Part shown: positions 50,601 to 62,600 of the stretch, in pieces | How the letters are laid out: the number at the start of each line of letters is the position of its first letter | Numbering within the stretch: the stretch's first letter is position 1 | Assembly: GCA_963824275.1 (NCBI GenBank) | Contig: CAWGOT010000003.1 | Coordinates: forward strand, 1,426,001-1,490,000 | Direction of reading: 5' to 3' | DNA: 64,000 nt | From: JANXQG01 sp963824275 | GTDB taxonomy: Bacteria > Planctomycetota > Planctomycetia > Pirellulales > Thermoguttaceae | Notes under the pieces: generated by a model | What the model was told of the DNA's origin: nothing | The model's input: the letters and a program-made list of their open reading frames with translations, nothing else | The model's database searches: none | Program-made: the position numbers and the translations under genes

Positions 50601-53600
50601 GGGCAGATAGACCTGGAGATCATAGCCGCCCGATGTCGTGCCATTGGCTCCCGTGACAGAGACGACATAAGCTCCGCCGGCCGGCAGGCGATAGAGCCCG
50701 ACGCTCTGCCCGGCTTGGACGCTGGAATAAATCGGCGAAAGTCCGTCAATCGTGGGCAGGGCCGGATTGAATCCCGCGCTGCTGCTGACCTCGATCCCGA
50801 TAATCACCGAACCGCTCAACACCGAGGCCACTTCGCTGTCGGAAAGGATGAAGCTGTAAAGGTCGGTCGCGCCGGCGGCGTGCGTTTCGGAGAAGGTCTG
50901 ACCCAAATATTGCGCCGTCGTTCCCAAGTTCTGGCTGATGGGCTCTACGCTCACGAGATTGCCGCTGGCGTCGTAGGTAACAGCCGCGGACGATCCTCCG
51001 GGTTGCACCGAGGCAGTGATCTGGTTGGCAGCGTTGTATTGGTAGTACGTCGTTGCGCCGGTATCGAGGTCATTGACGCGAATGAGATTGCCGTGGCCGT
51101 CGTAGGTGTACAGGACCTGCGAGCCCTCCGGCCCGATCAGGGCGGCGATCTTGCCGGCCGCATTGGTGCGGAAACTGACGCGCTGGCCGTTGGGCGCAAC
51201 CAGCCCGCTGTTTGAGGCGACCAGCGTCACGCCGCTAGGGCTGACGATATCCAGTAGCGTGCCCGCCGGGGAGTAATCGTAGGACCCAGAGGGTACCCCG
51301 CCATTCGTCGCGGTCAGCGTCCAGGCCACGTTGCCGAAGCGCCCCGAGGCGGGATTGTACGGCAGCCCCGTGCCGAACTGGTTCAAATTTCCCCCGTCGT
51401 CTTCCAATTGCACGTTGACCGTCGAGAGCTGATAGCCGACGCTGCCATTGGCGGTCCACGAGGGCTGATAGATCGTCAGCGGTCCGACGGTGGTACTGGT
51501 CGGCGTGAAGGTGAAGCTGGCGCGGGTCCCGTCGGGAAGATTGATGTAGACCCGCGTGCCGACTTGGAAAGCGCCGTACACGCCCTCGGCCTGCGCAGCA
51601 GACGGCACAAGGTCGCTGGTGATCTGCGGATCGAAACCGGCCAGTTGCCAGCCGTTGCCAACCAGGCCGCTCACGGCGGTGGCAAAACTCTGGTAGTAGC
51701 GAGTGAAATTGATGGTGACGCCGTCCAACGTCGTGGTCAGATCGGTGGCCGACGTGGAGAAAGCGCCCGACGTGGACGCCGTGTCGATCTCGATCAGGCT
51801 GCTCGTCGTGCTCGTGCGTCCGCTGATGTTGGTCGCCGTGAGTTGCAGGAGGTAAGCGCCGTTTTCGAGTTGGCTGGGGTCGATCGTCGCCAGGGTGGCA
51901 TTGGCAACGTTGGACTGCCCGCTGGCCAGGACGATCGAATTCCGCTGCGAGAGCGGCTGCAACGTCAATTGATAGTCGTCGAGGTTGCTGTCGCTGACGG
52001 TTCCGACAATCGTGGCCGGTTGTGAGAGCACTGTCCCACTGGGCGGCGCGGAGAGCTGCACGACCGGCGATCCCGTGTCGCTGAGGTCGCGGACCTTGAG
52101 GTCCGCGGTGGCGGTGCCGACGTTCCCGTCCACGTCCGTGGCAGTCGCAAGGACGCTGTAGTGGCCGGGAGTCGGCGGGATAAAGGTCTGCGCTCCCCTG
52201 GGCACTGAGCGAAAGCGGCTGGCCGTCCACGCTGAGCGTGACCGAGTCCACGTCGGCGATGCCGTTGGCCGTCACCTGGAGCACGACAGGCTGGCCGGCC
52301 GGCGGCGGGAAGCTGGGCGTGATTGTAATCAGCACGGACGGTGGAATGGGTACGGCCGACGCGACCAGTTCGAGCGGCTGCGTGGTCGAGAGCGTCCCAT
52401 CGGATGCGGTGACCAGTATTTCGTACGTGCCGGCCTGCACGCCGCTGGGCGTCCAGTTCAGCAGGCCCGTCGACGGGTTCAGCGTGGCTCCCGTGGGAAG
52501 CCCTGTCGCCGAGTAGCTGAGCGTGGCATGGGCCTCGGGACTCGTAGCCGTAATGGCAAGCTGGAAGGGCTGGCCGATCAGGGCCACGTGTCCGCCCAGA
52601 GCGGGCAGGACCGGCGGCTGATCGGTCGGCAGAATTGTGACGCTGACGTCCCCCGTGGCGCTGGTGTCGTTGGTGGGATCGGTGGCGACAAACTCCAGAG
52701 TGTACTGCCCGGCTTGGCCATAGGCGGGCGTCCACGTAAATGCCTGCGTTGAAGGATTAAAACTGGCATTGGCCGGCAGCGGAGCACCCAGCGAGTAGAC
52801 CAGCGTCGCGCCGTCCAAATCGCCGGCGGACACGCTGAAGGAAAGCGACGTCCCTTCTTTTCCCAGAATGGGCGGCAACGCTGCGAAGGTGGGCGGGATC
52901 GGCGCCGGATTGACTTGAAGGGTCACATCCTGGCCGTCGCTCAAGAAACCGTCGGTGGCCGCAAAATGGACCGTGAAAGCGCCCGTTTGCGTGATGCTGG
53001 GCGTCCAAGTGAACAATCCGGTCGACGGATCGAGCGTCGCCCCGATGGGAAGTTGCGAGGCGGTGAAAGTGACGGGATTCCCCACCGGATCCGTGGCTTG
53101 AAGCTGGATCGACAGTTGCTGCTCCTGCGTCACGCTGGCATTGCTGACCGGTAGCAGCACCGGCGGGGCATCGCTGGCCAGAACTTCGAAATTCACGACT
53201 TGCGAGACGGATTGAGCGTAGTTGGGATTGCCGTTGCCGTTGTTGGCGACCGAGAAGGCGGCGCTGTACGATCCCGCCTCGGCGGCCGTCGGCGTCCATT
53301 GGAACTGGGCCACGCCGTAGACGCCGGTGGGCGTCAGCGTGGCGCCGGAGGGCAGGCCTTGAACGCTGAAGGTGAGCGGGTCTTGGTCGAGTTCGGATGC
53401 CGTGAGGTTGAATGTCAAGGTCTGCCCGATAACGGCTACCGTCGGGCCGATGTAGGAAAGGACCGGCGGCTCGCTGAACGACGTTGCACTGAGCACGAAT
53501 TGCGCCGTGCCGGTGAGAGCGCCCGCGGGCCCACCATCAATGGAAGGGGCGTTGTCCGTGGCCACGACCGTGACGACGTAATTGCCGCGATCGCCGGTGG

Positions 53601-56600
53601 TCGGGTTTGCGACGATGGTCGCCGTGCCGTCGTGGTTATCGGTCAGCGTGGCGAAGCTCGGCAGACCCTGGGCCGTGATCGTCACCGGATCACCGTTCGG
53701 ATCGCTGGTGCGGATGGGAATCGTGAGCGTGCTGCCCTCGGCGACTGACTGGTCGCTGATCGCGTTGACTACCGGATCGCCGTAGGCAAGGAGCACGGTG
53801 ATCGGCACGGTGATCTGGGCTGCTTGCGGCGTTCCGCCGGTTAGGTCGCCGTCGTCGTGGACGCTGAACGTGATCGAGTAATTGCCGGCCTGGGTGTAGC
53901 CGGGGGTCCAGGAAAGCGTTGCCGTTACCGGGTTGAAGCTTGCTCCCGCGGGCAGCGCCGTGTAACTGAAAGTGAGCGGCGCGGCGCAGCCCCAGGCTCC
54001 GTCGCGCCGTTAGGCAACTGATACGGCAAGGGATTTGACAGGTTGGGATCGTCGACGCCGATCGTGGCCGTCAGGGTCTGTCCTTCGTAGACCGTGAGTT
54101 GTTCCACGGGCAGGAATGAAATCGGCCCATCCACGTTCAGCACGGTGACTTGGAGTTGCTCGGTCGTGCTCAATTCAGCGGCCGTGGCCGTGATGTCGAT
54201 CGAGTATGAGCCGTGCTGGTCGTAACCCGGCGTCCAGGCAAACAGCCCGTTGGTGGGATCCAAGGTTGCTCCGTCGGGGAGGTTGTCGGAAGTGAACGTG
54301 ATCGCGTCGTCGTCAGCATCGCTGGCCGGAACGGTGAAGCTCAGCGAATCGCCTTCATCAACCACGCGGGGCAGCAGCGTGCCCAATTGTGGCGCTACAA
54401 TCTCGCTCGTGACCGTGATCTGGAAGCTCTGGAAGGACGTGGTGATGCCGTCGGTCGCATAAATCCGGACGTTGGAATAGACACCGGCCGAACTGTAGCC
54501 GGTCTGCCAGATCAGCGTCTCGCTTTGCGGATCGAAGATCGCGCCGGGCGGCACGTTGTCGGCCCAGATCACTAGCGGGTTCCCCGAGGGTGAAGTGGCG
54601 GCGATCGGGATCTGCAACAACTGTCCTTCCGCAATTGTCTGATCGGCGATGGGGCTGATGACGGGCGGCGGACTGGTGCCGATCACGGCGACCGTCCAAG
54701 TCTGGCTGTAAAAACCGCCCGTCGGATCGTAAGCCCTGAGCTCGAAACTCACGGTCGAGCTGTCCGAAAGCTGCGGCGTCCACTGCACCACGCCGGTTTG
54801 CGGATTGACCGTCGCGCCGGTCGGGGCCTCGACGAGCGCGTAGGTGACGTTCGCCCCGCTGCTGTCGGTGGCGCTGGCATTGTACTGGTAGAGTTGCCCG
54901 ACCGTTGCCGTGGGGGGCGGAATGGACGAGACCGCCGGGACAATCACCACGCCCGAGAGGACCAGGTCCTCGATGCCCAGGCTCGAGTACAAGGCATTCG
55001 CGGGCAGACTCAAGGTCCGCGTTTCGGTCGATTGGTCGGACGCGAGTTGGTTGCCTGCTGCGCTTAGCTCAATAAAGGGATGGCCGTCGATGGTGAAGCC
55101 GTCGGCATCGAGCAGCGTGTCGCCCGTGGCCGGCAAATTCGTGAAAATAACCTGCAACGGGGCGTTGACCGGGAACGTTAGGGTATTTTCCACGCTCAGA
55201 TCGAAGAACACTTCTCCCAGCTCGCGATTCAATCGCGTATTGCTGATCGTCGGCAGCAAAGAACCGCCATTGGCCGTGACGATGAACGAGGTCTCATAAA
55301 CCGAGCCCAGGGCCAGGCCGTAGATGTTTTCGACCTGCGGCTCGACGTTGAGGCTATAGCTCCCTGGCAGCAGCGGGTCGAACAGCAACTCGGCCGTCTG
55401 GCCGGACGGATCGTAGGTCACAGCGCTTACCGGAACTTGCTGCCCGGTGGTCGTATCGGTGAGAACGTAGTTGGCCGTGTCTGTCACGGAGCCCACGGAA
55501 GTGTCCGCAAGCATCGCGCCGTCAAACGTCACCTCGGCCGTGTCCAGGTTGGGCGCGACGGACGCATCATCGGCCGGATTGGTTGCCACAATCTGGGGCG
55601 GCAGGATCGGAGTGAAAACGTCGATCTGATCGGATTGGGTGATGTACAGTCGGCCATCTACGCCGACGTGCGCGAAGTCGCCGCGCTGGCCGCCGCTGGC
55701 AACCGTGATCGACTGGCCCGTCACGAGGTCGATCATGCTCACAGTGCCGTCCACGTGCGTGGCGAAGAGCAGATTCGCCAGCGGCGTATTGGGTTGGCCG
55801 AACGCCAGGCCGTTCGCGGGGTCGCTCAGATCGACCGCCGGCGTAGCATTGCCGTGCGAGTCGAAACGGACGATCTGCCCGCCATAGGGCCAGGTCGTTC
55901 CCCACAGCGTCCCATCGGGCGCAGCGCCAGGGCGTTGACGCGCGTGCTGGAGAAGGGCTGGAAGACGTGCGTGACCGTGTTGAAGATCTGAATGCCGTCG
56001 CTCGTGGCCACATAGAGATCGTCGGAATTGCCCGCGTCCGTTGTACTCGTGGCGGCCATTCCCAACTCGATGCCCTCGCCGAAACTGGCGATGATCTGAC
56101 CGGTGTTCGGGTCGAGTTGCAGCAGGGGTCCGCCGCCCGTGGTGGCCCAGAGCTGGCCGCTGCTGTCGAAGGCCATGTCGTAGATCGGCTCGGAAAGCGT
56201 CGCCAAAGGCGCCGTGGTCGCCGCGCTGCCGCCGGCGAGCGAGAACTCCCACAGGCTGTTGCGCCCGCGCCGCCGCTGACGTAGACCGATTGCCCGTTGG
56301 GCGAGAAGGCAATGCCCAGCGGGCTGATGTCCGCGCCGGACGTGGCAAAGCCGGTAACCAGCGCGCCCGCCGTGAACGGCTCGAGCACCGTGCTGAATGC
56401 CGGCGGATTGACCGTCGGCGCGGGGGTCGGCACTCCCTGCTCGGCCTGCAGGAACAGCGGATTGGTCGAGGGCTGTGTCGGCGGGGGCGCCGACGCCGGC
56501 GCCGGCGTCGGCGCTGCTGCGGTCGGCAGCGTGCCGAGATTGATCTGCGGATCGTAGGGCGACACGAGGTCTCCGGCCGGCGCGGCCTCGACGTTGCCCG

Positions 56601-59600
56601 CGTTGTCCGCGCTGAGCACGAGGAACTGCGCGGTGATGCCGGCGGCGCCCTGGTATGTGAACGAGTTTGCGGTCGTATACTGGTCGACCGGCTGCCAGAC
56701 GCCGTCGTCGAGCGATACGTAGACCGTCGAATTCGCCACGCCCGAGCCGCCCGGATCGTCCGTCGCCTGCCACTGGATGAAGTACTGGCTGTTGCCCAGG
56801 TCCGTGACGGAATAAGTGGTCGTCGGCGGTACGGCGTCCAGCGTCGCGCTGACGGCGTTGCTGTCCAACGGCTGTTGACTGTCGTAGATGATGCGGGCAG
56901 CGGCGTCGATCGTCGTGCCGGTCGTCGCCGTGGACTGGGCTTCGATCGTGTAGCCAATCGCGCCGCTCTGACCAGCCGGCATGATGCTCAAGGCCGGAGT
57001 AGCCACGGGCAGTCCTGTGGAAGGATCGATCGCGGTCAGCAGCCAGGTGGCGATGCCGCTGTCAACGTCCACGCCGGCCGTGACGTCGAGGATGAATCCC
57101 AACTGCTTGGTCAGATCAAAACTGCCAGTGAACGAGGCGCGATTCGACGGCAACTGGATCGTCACGCCGTCGAGATCGATGTCCGAAAGCTGGAACGTCC
57201 GCAGGTCCAGGTTCGGGTCGAGCTGATCGACAATCTGGATCTGTGATTCCGGTCCCTGGCCGCCGACGGGACTCATAAATTGGATGGAATAGGGCAGCGG
57301 CGCGTTGGCGGGCACGAAATTGTCGCCGCCGTAGCCGCTGGGGCCGGTCATCGTGATGCTCTGGCTCGCGGCCGCCGTGAGGCCGAAGAAATCCGCCAGG
57401 CTGCTCGTCGGCGGCGCGGCGACCGACGCATCCAGCGGCTGCCCAACCGTGATCTTGAAGGCCTCGAAGTGCGTCGGATGCGAAAGCTGAAGGTCGAACG
57501 TGCTCTCGCTGGGCAATGCCGTCGAGCCTGTCGCCCCAGGGGTATTGCCGTACCAGGTGAGGACCTCGCTGAAGAACGAGTCGAGGTTGTTGGCGGCGAT
57601 TATCGATTGGCCGGCCGGTCCGGCCAGGATGCCCGCGCCGATGGTCGACATCAGGCTCGATATGGCCGGCACGGCCAGAGCGGCCGGCGGCATGTCGGCC
57701 GGGCGAAGTTGACCGGTGTTTTCCAACGCCTGGAGGTAGCCGTCCTCCCAATCGGTCTGATTCGCCGCCGCAAGCTTGAGCATCGCCGGTGCATTGCTGT
57801 CGGCGAGGATCGCGGTCCGAATCTTGTCGGCGAGATTCGTCTGGTAGGTCACGTACTCGGCCGCCGTCATGGGTGTGGCCGCGGCCTCGATGTAGAATGT
57901 GAAACTCAACTCTTCAAGTTCGCCCGGCGAAAGATCCTGAAGGAAGTTCGGATCTTCGGCCAGAACCTGGGCCAGCTCCGGATAGGCCTGAATGGTGAAA
58001 TCCAACACCGAAGTGCTTTGCTGTGCCACGTCAAAGGCGAAGCCCTGGGCCTCGAATTGGCCGTTCAGATTCACCACCGAAGACAGATCGGGCCACGGCA
58101 CGCCGGACACGTTGGGCTGCCCTGACAGGTCGGTGGCAAAGGCCAGGGCCGGTCCCGGAATCAAAGACGGTGCCGGGTTCGGCACGTTGGGCAGCACCGT
58201 ATTCGAAGAACACGTAAGGCGTATCGACGTTGGTGATGCTCTCCAGCGATACGAGATAGTTCCCGATCTGGCCGATGCCCAACGTGCTCGGCCCACCCAT
58301 GCCGATCGTGGCGTCGATTGGCTCGGCCGGCTCGACCAGAAACCGGTACGGCTGGATGGCCGTGCTGCCATCGGGATTGATGACCTCCACGTCGTACAGG
58401 CCCAACGGCGCGTCGGTCAGATCAAACGTGGCCACGATCTTCGTGGCATTGACGACGTTATAGCTCACCGGCGCGAACTCCGCAAACTGCGGCCGAATCA
58501 GCCGCAAGATCGCCTGAGGACTGAAGTCGTCTCCCGTGACAGTCACCGTGACGTATTGCGAGTTGCCCCCCGTATCGGGCGAGATGTCCGTGACCTGGAA
58601 CGGCAGCAGCTCCGCCTTCGAGCTCGATCGGCGTGTTCGTGCCGTCGCCGTCGCCGCGGACCAGGACATAGTAGATGCCCGGCTCGGTCGTCGGCACCAC
58701 GGCCGATTGATTGGCGACCAGGTAGCCCTGGTACGCCGCGTCGTAGTTCAAGGAACTGGGCAATCCCTGAAACTTCACGTACAGTTCGTTGGCACCGCCC
58801 TGGTCCGAGCTCGTGAGATCGACTTCCAACGTCTGATTCGCCGGGACCTGGACGGCATATAGTTTGCTCTGGTCGCCGGAAATCGTATCGTCGAGCGGCA
58901 CGCCCAGGGTCAAAGTGGGAACGGCGACGTTCAACTGGTTCGGCGCGGTCGAAACGTTGTTCGCGTAGTTAGTTCCCTCGTAAATGGTGTTGAAGACGTT
59001 CGTGTAAACGAGGACGTAGTAGGTCCCTGGCAGCTCGACGGGCAGCGTGGCCGTCACACTGCCGGTGTAGCCCTGTCCCTGGTTGAGCGTCACCGCGCCC
59101 AAGGCTTCCCGTGTTGAACGTTCCGATCAACTGGGCGTTGGTATCGAAGGTGGGATCGGGCGAAATATAGACCGAATCCGACCACGATCCGATCGCCGGC
59201 TGGGTGGAATGGTTCGAGACCGTATAGCTGATCGTGACGGGCTCCCCGGCGGTCGCCCCCGCAGGCACGGTGATGGAGTCGACCTGCAAGTCGGTCGGCG
59301 GCGGGACCGTGATGAGCATCGGCACTGCGGTCGCCGTGGTGTTGTTGCTCTCGTTGCTTTCGAGCACGATGCCCCGCGGTTGCTGCGTCGAGGTCGGGTT
59401 GGTCAGCACGATGATGTAATAGGCCCCGCTCAGGCCCGGCGGCACGTCAAATAGCGTCGAGACCGTATAGAACCCGTCGGGCGCCAGCGCACCGTATGCT
59501 TGATCGAGCCGAGGAAGATGGCGGTTTCAACGTCGAGGTACTGGTCGAGGGAAAGATAGATGTTGTCGGGCCACGTCGCCTCGTCCGCGGGGACGGGGCC

Positions 59601-62600
59601 GGAGCCGATGTTGCTCACGGTGTAGGTGACGGAAAAGGCCTGCCCGACCGTCACTTCCGAGGAACTGGTGACGCTGCTCACGACCAGGTCCGGCAGATCG
59701 ACCAACGTGACTTGAATCGGCTGCGACTCAATTTTGAGGTAACCGTTCAGATAGCAATCGACCAGCCCTGGCCCGCCCCCGCCGATGCGCGGATCGCCGC
59801 CCGACTCGGGGAAGGGATAGATGCCCTTGTATACGGGTCCCGCGGCGGTGAACGGCGAATCGGCGTAGAAGATCAGGTAGAACGTGCCGCCGATGTCGTC
59901 GGGCAGAGTTACCGTCCCCGTGACGTTGTAGGACTGGCCCGGAGCGAGGTAGCCCTGGTGCTCGAACGTTCCCAGCAACTCGTCCTGCGTATCGAGCGAC
60001 GAATCGGTGGCGATGTAGACGCGGTCGAACCAGGTATCGACGCGCGTCGTGCGGTTGCCGTCATTCGTCACCGTGAAGCTGATCGGGACGGTCGCGCCGC
60101 TCGTGGCCGTGCCGGCCGCCGTGACGTTGCTGATCACCAATTCGGGCTCGGCGTAGATCACGTTGAGGGACGTGGAGGATTCGCTATGGGTCTTGTCGGT
60201 GTCCCACACGCGGCTCTGGAACTCCTGCGGCCATTCGGGGAACGCTCCGGCTTGCGGCACGTCTTCGCCATTGACCGGATCGCGGTCGGTGAAGACGTAA
60301 ACGTACCACGTGCCGGAGATCCCTGCGGGCAGCGTGACCGTGGCGCTGCCCGTATAGCTTTCGCCGCTCGCGAGGTTATTGGCATTGCTGTGGGGCACCA
60401 CGGCCCCCAGGGTCGCGTCGTTGTAGATGAACTCCGGATCGGGCGAAACAAAGACATAATCGTTCCAGTACTGCGTGCCCGACCAAACGTCGGCGCCCTG
60501 GTTGGTGACCTGCCAGGTGACGTTGATCGGCTCTCCCGAGTTGGACTGCGCGGCGCCGTCACGTCGCTCACGTCCAGGACGGCCGGCGTGTTCGTGATGT
60601 CGCTCGCGGCGGCCGCCGTATTGTTGTTGGCGTACGGGCCCTCGAACACGGTCGTCGGGGCGGTGCCATCGGCGCCGCTCAGGAGGTCCAGGATGTCCTG
60701 GGCCGTGAGGCTGCTGATCGTTTGCCCATTGATCGTGTCGCCAACCTGATTGACCACCTGCTGGATCTCCTGCAGGAACAGCCCGTCGCCGTCCGGAACC
60801 TCCGCCAGATCGGGGTCGGCGTTGGTTTCCACGACAAAGTACTGGCCGACTGCCGAAGGCGGCAGCGTGAACGTCGCCGTCTGGTCGTAGTACTGCCCCG
60901 GCGCCAGCACGCCGTCGTGCGGCACGGCAAAGACCAGCGTGGGATCGCCCGTCAGGTCCGGGGTGTTGTTGATGTAAATCGCATCGGCCCACTCGCCAAC
61001 GTTGGTCGGGTTCGGACCGTTGTTGGTCACTTGCCAAGAAATGGTTACATCCTGGCCGCCGATGGCCGTGGGCGGGGCCGTGATGCTGGTCACCTGCAGG
61101 TCGGCGGGAGGCGTGGTCAGCACCAGGATCGGCGTGGCCTGGAAATTGTCGCCGTGCAGGTCGTTCGGCGCGTCGGGGTTCTTGTTGACGTCGTACTGCA
61201 CCTCGTACACCGACTGGTCCGCGTCGGTCCAGGCCGTGATGTAATAATCGCCCAACCTGCGGCGGAATCTCGACCGTGACGTTGTTGACGTCACGACTGG
61301 CCGACCGCGAGCACCCGCTGTGCCCGAACTGGCCCAGGAGAATATCGCCGCGCTGCGGGTCGGGCTGGTCTTTCCCGAGCGTCAGCCAGATCGCGTCCGA
61401 CCAACTGCTCGGGTAGGTCGGCCCGGTGCCGAGATTCGTGACCTGGTAATGCACGGTGATGTCGTTGCCGTCGAAGCCGTCGAAGGCACGAAGACGTTCG
61501 ACATCACCAGGTCGGGCGGCAGGCCGGCTGGCATTGACGGCCATGGCGGCGGCCGTCGTATTGTTGCCGTGCAGAGGGCCTTCGTTGACTTGATCCTGCG
61601 AGTCGGCCTCGACGATGATGTAGACGTTGCCGGCGATTCCCACTGGGAGCGTGAATTGGTCGCTTGACGCATAGCTCTGCCCGACGCCCAGGGCAGTGCC
61701 GTTGGGCAGCGTGCCCAGCAAGATCGCGCCGGCTTGCAGCGTATTGGTCTGCGAAAGATAAACAGCGTCGGTCCACTGCGACTGCCCGGTGGGCGTGGCC
61801 GCCTGGCCGAGGTTCGTGACCTGCCATTGCACGTCGACGACGCCCGCTTCGGTCACCAGTTGCGGCACCGTCAAGGAAGTAACTTCCAGGTCGGGCCGCG
61901 GAGTAAGCGTGATCGTCAGCGGCGCGGAGGCAAGCAGGTTGCTGGCGAAATTCGTGTCGGCCAGCACCTTGCCGGAATCGGCCAAAACGTAGAACTCGTA
62001 GATTCCCGGCGTCGATGGCAGCGTGACCTGCTCGGTCCGCGTATATTGCTTCCCGGCCTGCAAGCCGTAGGTGTACTGGAAGTCGCCCAGATCGACGGCC
62101 TGGCTGAAATTTCCGTTCGGCGCCAGGTAGACGCTGTCGGTCCAGAAGCCGCTGGCGTCATCCGGGCCGTTGTTCTCCACCGTCCAGGTCACCAGCGCCG
62201 TCGAACTGTCCAGCGCCGTCGTGGGGCCGGTCACGCTAAGCACGTCGAGATTGACCGCCGGCGGCGGAACGTACGTGACCTGCACGGGGCCGGAGCGGCC
62301 CTGATCGCCGCTGGTGTAAATGAACTGATACGGCCCGCCCGTCTCGACGAAGAGGTATTGCGTGCCGCTCAGGGCTTCCGGCAGGGTTACCTGCACGTTC
62401 CGCGTGTAGCCGTCGCCCACGCCCAAGGCGCCGACGTGCGTGAAACTCCCAAGGAACTGCATGCCGGTCGCGCCCGTGGGATCGGACGAGACGTAGACGT
62501 TGTCGTTCCATTGCACCTGATCGGTGGCGCCGATGCCGTTGTTGGCCACCGTCCAACTCAGGTTGATCGGCTGGCCGCTCAAGGCCGTGGCGTCGGCCGT

